DNA of 64,000 bases. Origin: Periconia sp. R9002 (Eukaryota > Ascomycota > Dothideomycetes > Pleosporales > Periconiaceae). The translations under genes were made by a program, and so were the position numbers. A model generated the notes under the pieces. That model made no database searches. It was given only the letters and a program-made list of their open reading frames with translations, and had not been told where the DNA came from. The DNA is taken from assembly GCA_023627715.1 (NCBI GenBank), contig JAMAHW010000018.1, positions 186,001 to 250,000 on the forward strand. The letters are read 5' to 3'. Every line of letters starts with the position of its first letter. The first letter of the stretch is position 1. Below are positions 1-11,354 of this stretch, piece by piece.

Positions 1-1064
1 TTGAATTTGCGAAAGTATGAAGCGCTTAGCTATCAGTGTACTATAGGGTCAAGATCTCTTGAGTGATTCATGGCTTTCCCGCAGTTTAGCATGGTCATAT
101 CGCTTATTCGGAACTTGGCAATAGAAATCAATTCGGAGTTGATTCAAATGGATGTTCCGTTTTCACTAGCCCACACTATAAGAAAGGGTGGCATTTTGAT
201 TATAGGTGAGCGCTATTATGCTGTGCATAATGGGGTAGCCCTTCGGGCCTTCGAGACGTTTTCCATTTAGCAGGAGAAGCTCTTGATTTCGCCGCGCTAA
301 TGTTTCGTGCTAATGTTTTGACTTTCTGATACACACTCCTCCGCGCTACGATCCCGTTTCACTACGCGTCGGTTGGAACTGCCACCAAGGAGACCCATAC
401 TTATTTGTAGTTCGTGATTCCGAATAGCGCGAGCTATTCAATGAGAGGACAGATTGCTGATGGGGTAATAGGACAGTTGACAGCTGTCAGACAGCTCCTG
501 TTGTAGAGCGACTGCGCAACTACATAAACAGCAAAATAAAGAGGAAAATGAGTTCTCCCAATGCAACCCCTGTGTTCTCTTCGCTTGTGCCTCTCCAGAA
601 TCGCTAGGGTTCGTCTCGATTCACGTATGATCTACGTATCGTGGGTTTCCTTTGACGCTGAGTTCTTCCACCGCTAAGGCGACAGACCAGCCTCAATTCA
701 GTCTCTAGGAGCCGTCATTTGGGGCATACGATGTCTCAGCGCGACCAATAAGATCTGAGGACTACCTGAACCGTGCGCTTAAAGCCTCGTGAGCCAGAAC
801 TCCAATCGCATCCCGGCACCAGTACGTTCGAAGCAGGAAACAGCGCCGCGAGCTGCACAGGTATAAGAAGGTACAGGATAACCGTTTCCTAAAGACCATC
901 ATCACAACAGTTTTCAGCAGTTTTCAGCACTCTCTTCCTTCGTCCTTCTATTCAATCTTTACCGCCGGTTCGGTCTTTCACTTCAAACTCCCAACCACGA
1001 CTTTCATTACCAAACGAATTTCATTTACTATTCTCGAGATACCCCCCAAACAACAAACAACAAA
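1..1064. other. Gene-free stretch with upstream region of the first gene
   Basis: No coding frame longer than about 66 codons with any family resemblance is visible. The right part is probably the promoter and leader of the small secreted protein that starts at 1065: a TATAAG element lies at about 862-867, and a C/T-rich tract with several CTTC repeats at about 915-1000 resembles fungal pyrimidine-rich leaders. The left 800 bases show nothing I can name. Confidence 0.4.
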
Positions 1065-1411
1065 ATGCAGTTCACCATCGCCGCCATCCTCTCCCTCGCC
1101 GCCTTCGCCGCTGCTTTCCCTCAGCCCCAGAATGCTGGTCGCCCCGTCGCGAACGGCTCCTGCTGTGTCGCCAACACATCTCTGAAGCAGGATGTTTGTA
1201 ATGTTAATGGCTCTACCGGCCGCTGCGTTCCTTCTGGCTCCGCTAACTGTAAGTCCTTCCATTTTTATTGAGCATCCCAACAGCATTCTAATTCCATTCT
1301 GTAGGCGGTGGACGCTTGACTTGTGTCGCTGACGCCGATTTGACTTGCGACGCCAATAAGCAAGAGCGCGGCCGTACCTTCTGCCGGAAGACTGGCGAGA
1401 ACATTCCTTAG
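1065..1411 (+). CDS. Small secreted cysteine-rich protein (effector-like)
   Basis: Two exons (1065-1248, 1305-1411) joined over a 56-nt intron with GTAAGT donor and GTAG acceptor give 96 residues. Residues 1-18 are a clear signal peptide (MQFTIAAILSLAAFAAAF), so the product should be secreted. The mature part has eight cysteines in the pattern CC-10-C-8-C-7-C-6-C-7-C-11-C, which suggests four disulfides. The start has an AACAAAATG context and sits at the head of a strong signal peptide. Small, secreted, Cys-rich proteins in plant-associated fungi are often effectors or antimicrobial proteins, but I do not recognise a named family and the role is inference. The intron interrupts a cysteine codon (phase 1). 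A minus-strand open frame over the same bases is a shadow. Confidence 0.85.
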
Positions 1412-1784
1412 ATGTTCAATCGACTGTGAAAAGTCATTGATGTGTCAAGGGATGATAGTGGGGGGACTTCACGCTGTAAAAAGTGTACATATTGGTAGAT
1501 TTAAGCTATATTTTTTTGACTACCTACTTCTATTGATTGCGTATACGAAAGCAAATACAACCATTTCACTTCATACCTAAACAAATAAATAGTCCTGTGC
1601 AATCTGTAATATGTTCGGTATCGCCATGTACGAGCCCAACGATCTTGCCTTGGTCAGATTCAATCATTTGTCCAACAAACCCTCAAAAAGTCCATTATAG
1701 AACATAACGTTTATACTTAATCAAACTTCCATGCGCATTCACAATCAATCTTGGGCCCCCGTTCGTATTAATAACATTTATTTC
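1412..1784. other. Convergent intergenic region
   Basis: Lies between the 3' ends of two convergent genes. It is A/T-rich and carries poly(A)-signal-like AATAAA/AAATAAAT motifs on the plus strand (about 1584-1590). No coding frame seen. Confidence 0.4.
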
Positions 1785-3056
1785 CTAAAAGCTACTCAAT
1801 TTGGCATCTGTCTCCATATACGTTTGCGTGTTGCTAACGGTTGAGGGTACATCATTAGGCTTGTCGAAGTAATTTTGGCTTTCGAAGGGCTCGTTGTACC
1901 AGTTGATACCTTCGTAGTTGTTGCTATAATTGGTATCTAAAGGCAGACCGTGCAGTTCCAGTGCTCCAGCACCAACATCGTTGTGCGCCCAAAACGATGC
2001 CATGGTGATGTTATTCATTGCTGGGTAAGACTCGGGTACATTAGCTGGTAAAATGCAGTCGTTTGTCTCTTCGTAATTAATGTAGCAATCAAAGTCCAAA
2101 GGTACATCGTACGCTTTCTCATTTTCGTCTGATTGTCCGCCGGGCGTATCTATATCCAAAGTCAGTAATCCATGTTCCTCAAATCGCACACGTACGACGT
2201 GGAAAGAAACAGAAGTTCACTCACGAGGTTGAAGTTTCACATCAGCAGTAAGAGCATCATTATCCATGCCGTCGAAACGGTGTCCCGATTCCGCCTCCTC
2301 TAACATCCTCGCCCTCTCAACAGCCACATTGAACATGCTCGCAAAGGCCTGCATAAACTCACTAATATGAATCGAGTCTGTGTCCTTGTACAACTCCCAA
2401 ACCCTCTCGTAAAACATCTTTCTCACATCTTCAACTTTCACATACTCCTCGCCCTTGAGAACATTCTCATGTGTTTGCTGAACCGCAGCACTAACAAAGG
2501 GAGCAGCAGCAACGCAGTTCGGGATCTTGTCTTTAGGAACATCGGGAAACAGGATAAGGAAGGCGAGGTTCCACTTTTCTTGAATAGTCTTCAGAGCAAG
2601 AAATCTGCGTTGTTTAAAATTTAATTCGGTTTGGAGGGCTGGTGAGATGTTGTGAATGTCCTTTAGATGGTCCCTGTATATATCAGTTTAGCTTTCTAGC
2701 TTTATGTGTTCAAATATGATTTTAGATACAGAACGGTGTATAGTGTGATATGTAATGAGATTGATCCTATACCGAAGTTTCGCTACTTCTTTAAAGCCTG
2801 CGCCTCGGCAGGAAAGCGTATAGTAGTGTTTACTGGGGTCTTTTACGAAGTAGGGACAGCCTACTCGCACGCCACTGTCGCTCTCGTCTTTGGTAGCGCG
2901 GTTCTTCTTATTATTCTTAGATTTATTTGTAGTAGGACTTTTGATGTGTTTACGGCGCCATGATGAGCGCTTCTCATAATTATTGCCCTTGGATTGGCTG
3001 TCGCATTCTGTTGGCCATGCGCAGGAAGCTTGCGACATGGCGAGCGATGCGACCAT
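1785..3056 (-). CDS. C2H2-type zinc-finger protein (fungal CPY/CPF finger)
   Basis: Three exons on the minus strand (3056-2773, 2673-2225, 2149-1785) give 365 residues. The intron at 2772-2674 (GTATAG...ACAG) lies inside the finger: joining restores C67-P-Y-F...C83-x-G-x-G-F...L-R-D-H97-L-x-D-I-H102. This matches the widespread fungal finger of the form C-P-(F/Y)-x-K-x-P-x-x-Y-x-x-C-x-G-x-G-F...H-L-x-x-x-H. A Lys/Arg/Asn-rich stretch (residues about 30-57) precedes the finger and could be a nuclear localisation signal. The second exon is helical and charged. The C-terminal 120 residues are acidic and Asn/Tyr-rich, as in activation regions. The second intron (2224-2150) has a CTGAC branch-point-like motif before GATATAG. 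Probably a nuclear regulator; target unknown. Confidence 0.72.
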
Positions 3057-4123
3057 AGCGCAATAATTCTAATAATATATTCTATATACGTAGTGTATAT
3101 TGAAACGAATGTCGCCCAGCGAGATCGGCTTAGGATCACGTGTAGAGCTGTAGGTAAATGGAGGTCATACTAAGCAGGTCAGCTTGCGTCCAGTCTAGGT
3201 CTAGGTGAATACATGTGTGTAGCTTACCAGCTCACAAAGACAGCAAGTAGTCCCGAATTCAATAAGAAAACTGTTTACCGTACACATATGTGTGCATACC
3301 AATATTACTGTAGGTATTCAATGTATTGTATAGGCAAAGAGGAGACGAGTTTGATAACAAGTGAGAGAAAAGAAGAGGAAAATGGCGCGGAAATGGCGCG
3401 CTATTTATACTTTTTTCAGGCACCAAGACTCGATGAAATTGAATACCTTGCTTGTGTCGAGCAAACCAATGAATTGACAGAAGCAAAAAGCGATTTGTCG
3501 CTGTGCAACCCACGCGTGTGTTGGGGGTTGGTGCGCTAGGTATGCACCAATAGAGTGAACCCTGGTTAAATGTAAGCTAATAATCGGATTTGATTCGTCA
3601 CTCGGTATTCATCCCTGTTGGTTAAGGATGCGAATGTCTCGTAGTCCCATAGCTAGCCAGACACGTGTCAGATAAGGGTTTTGGGCATCAGTATGGATCG
3701 TTTAGATACTAGATTTTAATCGCTAACCTGTAGATATTCCAAAGAAATGTTAAATTCTATACAGCCAATGCTGAATGTTTCTACGTGAAACGCATATAAA
3801 AAAGAAAGGGAGAAAAAGAATAGAAAAGGAAAGGAAAAAGCAAATAAACTGTTGTATGAGTAGGGGATAAAAATTGGAAGTAAGTCTTATTATACACTGT
3901 TAACGATTAAATTAGAGAACTGTTCCGACTAGAAGAGACAGGGCACAGAGTCAATGTAAACGTAACCCATGCGTGCTGTGTCGATTGATTCGGAAATATG
4001 AGAGAGTCATATATGAAGAACAACCGGGAAGATGTATGTCAAAGCCGGTCCCCCAACTTTGTCCACGAGACTATTCGAGATTCGATAATCTTAAACCACT
4101 ATTCTCCACGCCACTCCCCTAAT
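3057..4123. other. A/T-rich intergenic region
   Basis: Low-complexity, A/T-rich DNA with short open frames on both strands (the longest about 108 codons at 3213-3539) that show no signal peptide, domain or splice structure. An A/G-rich run lies at 3798-3842. I see no gene here. Confidence 0.4.
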
Positions 4124-4928
4124 CTACTCAGAGCACTTCTGCCAGTCATAGCTGAACCCCTGCTGAATTCCGTAGTTGACCTCCGTCCCGTCCGCTGTTT
4201 TAGTAGGCTCGCCTTGGACGACGCCTTTGGCACCTTCCTTGGTAGCCTTCAAATACAGGTCGGTCCTGAATGTGAAGCTTGTGGCGCCGCAATTAGCTGC
4301 CGGAACAGGCTTCGTAACATCCGACCTTTCGGTACCCGTTTCCCATTGATAAGGTAGCTTGGTGAAGGGCCCGTCAATGGCGAGCTCATCGACGATCTAA
4401 ATGAACAAATCGTCAGCCTGCATCACAACGTAACTTTATAGGACACTTTGAATCGCATACCTCCTTCTCGTTGATACTGTACGAGAACTTCCATTCGGCA
4501 GTGACTCCCTCCTCAAGATCATATGTCGAGATGATCCTAGTGTCGTTCTTATGCAAGCGGAATAGATAATCGCTTCCAGGCTCTTTCCCATAATTGTCCT
4601 TGTACTCTTTATAATCAATGGTAGTTTCGCACCACGAATGCGCTTCGTCGACGTCGCCGCCGACTTTCGCTTTAATCTTCGGGTACGCGACGAACCAATG
4701 ATATATCTCGGATCCGTCCATGGTGTTTTGTCCGTAGGTGAGGCGTGTATCGCGATCTTTGCCGTCGGGCTGGGGACACCCGGGTCCGTTGTAGGAGGCG
4801 AGGCTGAATGCCCATAGGGGAGGGAGAATCCGGACAATTGGGTCGCCTTCTTGGGGAGCTGCTGTCGGGAGGGTTGAAGCAAGGCCTGAGATGGCCGCGA
4901 GGGCGATGTAAAGCTTCATGGTCTTCAT
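4124..4928 (-). CDS. Secreted protein of unknown family
   Basis: Two exons (4928-4461, 4396-4124) joined over a 64-nt intron (GTATGC...TTTAG) encode 246 residues. The N-terminus MKTMKLYIALAAISGLAST is a signal peptide; the open frame continues upstream to 5129 without a stop, but starting at 4928 (or 4919) places the signal peptide at the terminus. The mature chain has four cysteines, one in a GPGCPQP motif near the start and one in the final KCSE, suggesting two disulfides. It is rich in aromatic and charged residues and looks like a compact extracellular beta-rich domain. I do not recognise the family. An alternative is a host-directed or cell-wall protein; no catalytic motif is visible. 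Confidence 0.75.
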
Positions 4929-6047
4929 GATATGTGGGATGCTTGGCAAATGTAAGTTGCGAAGTTTGTGTTTGGTCATAATCGGGTGCAGTATTTCGAT
5001 TCTTATATTGTATAAGTACCAAAGATTGTCAGGATAAGCTTTCCATATAGCTGTGCTGTTAATTTTCTGACTATAGTGCCCCGTTACATTGCCGCCATCG
5101 GTATCAATTTGCGTAACATTAATGAGCAACCAGTAACCAGCTCCCGGCTCAATCTACAGAACAACTTGTCTCAGGGAGAGGAAAACTATAATTACCCAAT
5201 GCTAGACAAATGAACGCATATTGCGAGAGCGTTCTCCAAGAACGCATTGCTGCTGTATGCATATCTTGGCATGTATCATGCTTTGTACCTTAATACGGGT
5301 GCTTGCTCTCCGTAGACGTATGGGAAAATAACGCGATCGGTAGTATTGACAAATCGCACCAACCGTCTCTAACAACAAATCAATCGATCTTGAATAGAAG
5401 CATGGTTTTTGGGTAATCTACTTCCCCGGATCTCCACATCATCCTGCAGATCATACCCAATGATTGATTACATGCATGCATCTGGGGTAATTTACTTACG
5501 TGCGAGAGAGGGCATCAGCTGCCCCCCTCTTCATGTAAAAGTTACGCTGTAGGATGACTTCTTCATCTCAAAAAGCCCCGATGTTATGCAGGTAATCTTG
5601 ATGAGCACATTTATGTTCCCACAACGGTGCTACATTCACAATTATAGCAGGCAACGTTGCCAGGGTGAAACCTCAACGGAATTAAACGAATGAGAAGTGC
5701 TTATTAAGATCAAATAAGAAAACCATATTTTCGGAGGCCCCACGTACACAGAGAGTTTTGTTCTAGCAAAGCTAGAAAGAACTGGTGAACTTCTTCTAGC
5801 ATCACATGAACCGCTAGCTGAATCTAATGGATCAGGACCAAAGTAAGTGCAGTTTTTAAACCTTTGATTATAGCATCTAGCTACACTTCATAATTCGGAG
5901 GCTATGGCTTGTTTGGCAACTAACCAGACATAAAATACCGGCGTTCAACCTCCCATCATCCTTTGAAGTTCTCCTAGGCACTGTCTATCCTTAGACGATT
6001 GGGCAATGGTTATTCTTGCAAACACGTTTCCGTACAGCAGAACCTAT
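4929..6047. other. Intergenic region
   Basis: No convincing coding frame. The left end is the upstream region of the minus-strand secreted protein. The right end (about 5990-6047) is the 3' flank of the oxidoreductase gene. Confidence 0.35.
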
Positions 6048-7150
6048 TCAAGGGTCCGCAACGCGGTACACAAGCTTTACGCCGCTCACCTTTCCATTCT
6101 CCATGTCTTTCAAACCCTCCAATATTCCCTCAAACCCACCCGGTCTAGCGTCCACGCGGTGCATCTTGAACCTGTTCTCCTCGTATAATTTTCCGACCAG
6201 AGCGAACCATTTAGCTATAAACTCATAGTTCTCTGGTTTCGGCGGCAATTTTCCTCCGTTCAACTCGACCTCCTTACCGCCTGCCGTATATCCAATCGAG
6301 GAAGTTTTAATTACATCGTCGCGGACATTTGGTGATTTGTTTAGGATAGTCCCATAACGAAGTTGCTTTCCCTCTGGAGCTTTTGATGCTAAGGCTTCAG
6401 CACAACCTTCCGGGGACCCGTGCTCACCAATGCAGTCCCAGGCCAGATACAGTTTGTCGTTTGTGAAGGAACGGATTTCGCTCCCAACGGTGGGTGATCG
6501 AGAATCGAAGGCATGGTCTGCGCCGAGGCTTTTGACATATTCAAAGTTGGCGGGAGAGCAGGTTGTGAGGACCTCGAAGCCGGACCTGTCTCCTGTTAGT
6601 GGCTTGGATTGATTTTTTTTTCGCAAGAAAATACGAACAGCTTCGCGAATTGGATGCCCAAGGCTCCTGTCGCAGAGCTTCCACCCCAAATCAAAATCGG
6701 CTCCTTCTCTTTTAGCGGCGCATTTGGCCAAGGCAACTTCATTTCTTGATACAGTCCTTGCCCAACTGTCACCAAACCAACGCCACCGGTCGCAGCCTCT
6801 TCAAACGATTTTCCTTCAGGAAGCCGTATCAGCAGATTCTCTCTCGTCATCACATATTCCGAAAACGCCCCATTGTCAGGCTCCAACTTATTTGCACCGT
6901 GGGTGACGCCCAATACTCGATCGCCCTTTTTGTAGCCGTTCTTTGCGTCGGGACCTGTCGCTTCAACAATACCAGAGAAGTCTAGGCCCGAGGTGCTGGG
7001 GACGCCGTGCTTGATGTGTTTCCAGTCGGAGGGATTGAGCGCTACAGCGATGACTTTCACAAGGACGTGATCCCCAGGTGGGTTGTCGTTCTTGGGGGCA
7101 TCGGTGACCACTTTGGCTTCACCTGGGCCGATGATTCTGACAGATTTCAT
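6048..7150 (-). CDS. Zinc-binding-dehydrogenase-like oxidoreductase (MDR, trans-enoyl-reductase type)
   Basis: Exons 7150-6639 and 6585-6048 give 349 residues. The N-terminal GroES-like fold shows VALNPSDWKHI, GLDFSGIVEATG and KKGDRVLGVTHG; the nucleotide-binding part shows ILIWGGSSATGALGIQFAKL and LGADHAFDSRSP. This is the medium-chain reductase layout of fungal enoyl reductases and quinone-oxidoreductase-like proteins (ToxD type), which use NADPH and lack the catalytic-zinc cysteines. The single intron (53 nt) has an uncommon GTTCGT donor; only this choice joined to GACAG restores KLSGFEV in frame. Start: MKSVRI at 7150, because the upstream in-frame codons to 7237 do not fit the family. 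Together with the neighbouring SDR and FAD monooxygenase it could belong to a metabolite-tailoring set. Confidence 0.85.
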
Positions 7151-7232
7151 TTTTACCTGAGGCTCGGGGGATTTCTTGCGCACAAGGTCACTTGAATACT
7201 CTGAACCTTCTCGATGACCAAGGAGATAGACG

Positions 7233-7246
7233 TACATATATATACA
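7233..7246 (-). promoter_or_regulatory. TATA-like element upstream of the oxidoreductase
   Basis: An alternating TATATATA tract on the minus strand lies about 85-95 bases before the ATG at 7150, a usual distance for a fungal TATA box. Position only; no experimental support. Confidence 0.35.
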
Positions 7247-7710
7247 AAGCGGGGCAAGGTTTACCGGAAAATACGAAGCGAAAGTGCGGACCTCAGCGAA
7301 AGATCGCCGGCTGTTGAATCAGAGAATCAGTCTTGACAGTTCGGAAGAATGATGCACCGCACGAAGCCTGTCGGGCAGAATTTCTGACATGTAATTACTA
7401 ATCACTTAAGGTACGTGGAGGTCTGTCTCTCATTATTCGACTGAATTGTAGCTGTGCAGCCCCTCTACGTGCGTAAGTGTTATCGTCACGATCTCGGCTA
7501 CCTATGTACATATGCATGTGGTCAGGGAATGTGCATATCATTGTGTTCATCAAGTTTTGCTTCCATCAAAGGTACGGCATTTCAATAGATCAATATGTGT
7601 GTTCAATTCGGTCTGGTTATTTATTAACTGAAGGCAACGAAGTGGAAGATTCTATTGATATAAAACGGCGGTAGGGAACATGAAGTTAGCTGACGGTGCT
7701 GACCAATCGT

Positions 7711-7742
7711 CGGCGGCCGCCGCCAGCCCGACAGCGGCCGCT
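7711..7742. promoter_or_regulatory. Two GC-rich palindromes with abutting CGG/CCG triplets
   Basis: A perfect 12-bp palindrome (CGGCGGCCGCCG, 7711-7722) is followed ten bases later by a perfect 10-bp palindrome (AGCGGCCGCT, 7733-7742), in otherwise balanced DNA. Inverted CGG triplets are the recognition unit of Zn2Cys6 regulators, so these may be operator sites, between the 3' end of the SDR gene and the far upstream region of the MDR gene. This is inference. Confidence 0.3.
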
Positions 7743-7864
7743 GCGGTCATCCCTCTCAAATATCTCAATCTAAACACAAATCAATGTGAACAGCTACATC
7801 AACGGAGCTACTAGTTTCACCGGCGATACTGGTTCTCTATTTGTAGTGAAACTCCTCCAAATTT

Positions 7865-9110
7865 TTATGTATGGCCCGATAGCTTGGTATACCATCTACC
7901 AACCTCCACTACACTCTGCGGAAATCCTTTGAAGTCCCGACCCCCCATCAGCATCCTTCTTGTCATGCTCGAATCTACATAGTAAGGCATGTTGAGCGGC
8001 ATATTCTCTCTACCAACAGTAAACAAACCTTTGTCAATGCCGTCACGGAGCTGCTCCTCCACATAATCGCCCGCCTCTTTCCACACATCGTGTCCACTCT
8101 TTCCTTTGATGCTATCTGCAGCCGCAATAAACCATGGCGGTGCTTCGTCCCCAGAAACCTTTTCCCCGTCCAGAGCTTCAACATGGACTTTTGTGCAATC
8201 TTCAACGTTGATAAAGCCGAATGCGTATCGTGGCTTGGGGTCATTAAAAAGGAGAGCTCGTGACATGCGATCCATACGTGCTGATGCGTCCGCGGCATTG
8301 CTCACGAGTTCTGAAGGCCCTATTACAGTCCCTGGAATAATTTGAATGATGGAGAAAGGAAGTTGTCCAGAAGAGCGCAGCGATTGGAGATAATTCATAC
8401 AGTATGCTTTTGCGGCGGAATACGCGTGGTGCGGTGTGGGGATCGGGGGCTGTATTGATGCCAAATGCGAATTGACAGGGACAGACTCTGAATATGGAAT
8501 TAACGTTTGAGACATACGAAAGGGGGCGGACCAAAAGTTACCATTGAGGACTTCATTCATTGATGTTCCCAGAGTATCTCCATCATCCGGATTTACGAGG
8601 GCGGCGCCAGCCTGCGTGAATACCACTCGTCGTACCGAACCTGACTTCTGCGCTGCTGATATGATGTTCTGCGTTGACTTCACGAATGGATAATATATAT
8701 CATTATCAGGATGGTAGTGCTGTGTGTGTTAACCTGGTTCATTCTTTTTATCAAGAATAAAATGCTATTACAGGTTTCGGCCACACACCTGCTACATGCA
8801 AGACATTTGTAGCACTCTCAAGTGCGGTATCATATGCTCCTGGGACAGTGTTGTCGGGTACCACAACATATTGCACCTGCCCCGCATACTCTTGGATGGA
8901 AGGCCCCGCTCTGATCGTATCTATCACATCTTGACGGCGGACTATGCAACGGACTCGATAACCAAGGCGCAAAGCATAAATAACTGAAGCGTACCCGATC
9001 GTTCCGTTGGCACCGGTGATCTGCGGTAGATGTCGATCAATCGATCAGTTGGATATTGTGGTGAGGTGGGGGGAGTTTACCGCCAACAATCCACGATCAT
9101 CAATCGTCAT
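7865..9110 (-). CDS. NAD(P)-dependent extended SDR (epimerase/aldehyde-reductase-like)
   Basis: Three exons (9110-9081, 9020-8772, 8719-7865), all phase 0, encode 377 residues. The first exon has only ten codons and ends in GLLA; splicing gives LLAITGANGTIGY, the TGxxGxxG dinucleotide-binding motif at residues about 10-20, followed by GYRVRCIVRR, whose arginines suggest NADPH preference. The catalytic Y-S-A-A-K (YxxxK) lies in the HHAYSAAKAYCMN segment. The layout resembles fungal dihydroflavonol-reductase/Gre2-like carbonyl reductases that reduce ketones or aldehydes. It lies head to head with the FAD monooxygenase at 9889, with about 780 bases between the starts, so they may share control. 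Substrate unknown. Confidence 0.88.
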
Positions 9111-9888
9111 CGTCAGAACCGTTCAATGGGTAAAGTTTATCCCACAGTCGTCAGCAAAGATAGATAGGGGTATATGTAGAGTATTGAGCGAAGTCGTCAC
9201 AACCAGCGAGAGGCAGAAATTTTATTACCGGAAAAACACGTGATTAGTAGCTAGCCAATCAAGCACTTAAGAGAAGATGTATTTACTTTCCTTCGTTACC
9301 TACCTCGGTAGACACTCTGTCGATTAGGATTAGCGGTATTTGTTTATACCTTATGACACTTTCCTCTGTAGTTCGTAACTAGAAAAGATGTCAGTGGTTC
9401 AGCAGCAATTATTTCATCGGAAGTTGATCTTTAGGTAGGATTGATGTTATTTAAGACGTGGTGGCTTGCAAAGATGAGAGCATCGTGTGAGTTGAAATCA
9501 AGAGTCTTAATACTTAAACCTTGGCTGATGGGTTCAGAAGGTCGAATTACGCATTTGATGCTTTACTGGCCCCAGTTTCTTGTATCATGAGTACACAGAG
9601 CTAAGTTGGAACAAAAATTCGATGTCTTGAAGTGAGATTGTGAGGTACACGCAAGTAATGCTGCGATGTGGGGCCCTGGTGTTTTGCGGTTAGTTTCAAA
9701 ATGGCCTATGCTCGTTTAGGATGGGATAGATGGCGGGGTGCGTCATCCATTCTCCATCAGCTACACGGCGGAGGTACTCGGTGCCCCAACAAGCATGCGC
9801 AAGTTACTTCTATTGAGAGCTTTATGCTCTCGAGACTCTCTATCAACCGTAATATTTCTGCCATACGCGTAAGAAACCAAATCTCGCA
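9111..9888. promoter_or_regulatory. Divergent promoter region between SDR and FAD monooxygenase
   Basis: About 780 bases separate the two divergent ATGs. The region is A/T-rich, and no coding frame with family features is present. Specific operator sites could not be assigned. Confidence 0.35.
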
Positions 9889-11289
9889 ATGGCCGGTGCC
9901 ATGAGGAACAACAAGTTCCCCCACAACACTCAGACACCGCTCAAAATCATAATAGTAAGTCATGGACCCCTATACATACTACGATAGTTCTCCTCTTACC
10001 GTATCGCATAGGTCGGCGGCTCCCTAGGCGGCCTCTGCACCGCACTCGCTCTCAAATCCCTCCCTACGAATCACTCCATCACGATCCTCGAAAGAAACCC
10101 CACACCGCTCCTCCACAATCAAGGTGCCGGTATCGTTGCTGGAGGAGACACCCTCGCCTTCTTCAAGCGCTATGATCGGTGTAATAGAGAACTTGCTGTG
10201 TCTTCCCAACGACGACAATATTTGAACCGCGATGGCGAGATCGTCCATAAGGAGGATATGGTGCAAAACATGACGAGCTGGGATCTCGCGTATTATATTT
10301 TGAGGGCGAATGTAGATGGAGTGAAGAGCGAGTACTGCAGCGTTCCAGAGTCAGATGGTAGAGAGGAAAGAGTGAGACATTTGCATGGGCACAAAGTGAC
10401 GGATATACAAGATAAAGGGGACACAGTAGTTGTTTTGTACAAGATGACAGAGGGGCAAGATGGATCAATGGAAGCGGACTTGGTTGTAGGTGCCGATGGA
10501 CCTAGCTCGACGATACGATCGATCCTCGAACCTTCTGCGCAACGCACCTACGCAGGGTACGTTGCTCTCCGCGGTACCGTCCCCGAAGACGATGTGTCAC
10601 CTTCCGCGCGGGAAGCATTCTCTGAGCGCTTTACCTTCTTTCACACCCACGGTATTCAGATCCTGGCATACTTGATACCCGGCAAGAATGGGACTCTCGA
10701 GCCTGGAAAACGTCTCATAAACTTTGTATACTACACAAATTTTCCGTCGCAGTCCCTAGATGATCCCGCTCCCGAGCTAGCGGAGTTGATGACAGACATC
10801 GAAGGCGTGCGCCACAGAATCACTATGCCGCCCGGGAAGACGGACCCCAAAGCATGGGAGAAACAGCGAGAGATAGCACACCAAAGACTGCCCCCTCAAT
10901 TCGCTGAAATTGTGAGAGCAACGAAGAAGCCCTTTGTTCAAGCCGTCACAGACGTTATTTCCGCGACGAATGAGTTTATGGGAGGGAAGGTTTTGTTGAT
11001 AGGCGATGCGTTGGCTGGCTTTCGACCACACACTGTTGCAAGTACTAGTCAGGCGGCATTTGATGCTATGATTTTGGCGGATATGATCGAAGGGAAAGTG
11101 AGTAGAGAGGAATGGAAGAAACAGACAATGGCGTATGCGAGGACGATTCAGAAACGAGGTGTAGATATGGGGGAAAGGAGTCAGCATCAGGATTTGCCTT
11201 TGGAAGAGCACATAAAGGATAGAAACCTTGCTTCGAAGCCTAGACAAGAGGAGGTGTGGCCAGATTGGGCGATTAAAGATATCGACTAA
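9889..11289 (+). CDS. FAD-dependent monooxygenase (aromatic hydroxylase type)
   Basis: Exons 9889-9954 and 10012-11289 (57-nt intron, GTAAGT...CATAG) give 447 residues. The intron sits just before the dinucleotide fold: KIIIVGGSLGGLCTALALK (a GxGxxG variant) at residues about 19-37, followed by an acidic ERNP end of beta-2. The DG motif appears as VVGADGPSSTIR, and the FAD/ribityl GD motif as VLLIGDALAGFRPHTVASTSQAAFDA. These are group A flavoprotein hydroxylase features that use NAD(P)H and O2, most like the 2,6-dihydroxypyridine-hydroxylase branch. No signal peptide, so cytosolic. It is convergent with the ferric reductase gene, with a 65-bp gap between stops. Confidence 0.88.
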
Positions 11290-11354
11290 AGGATCATGCC
11301 ATCTACGATGAGTCTTTTCTAAGGCGAAAATGTCTTCCTCATGATTTGCTCTCA

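Noticed and set aside
3213..3539. Open frame of 108 codons on plus
   Set aside because: No domain, signal peptide or splice context, in low-complexity A/T-rich DNA, with an equally long frame on the other strand.
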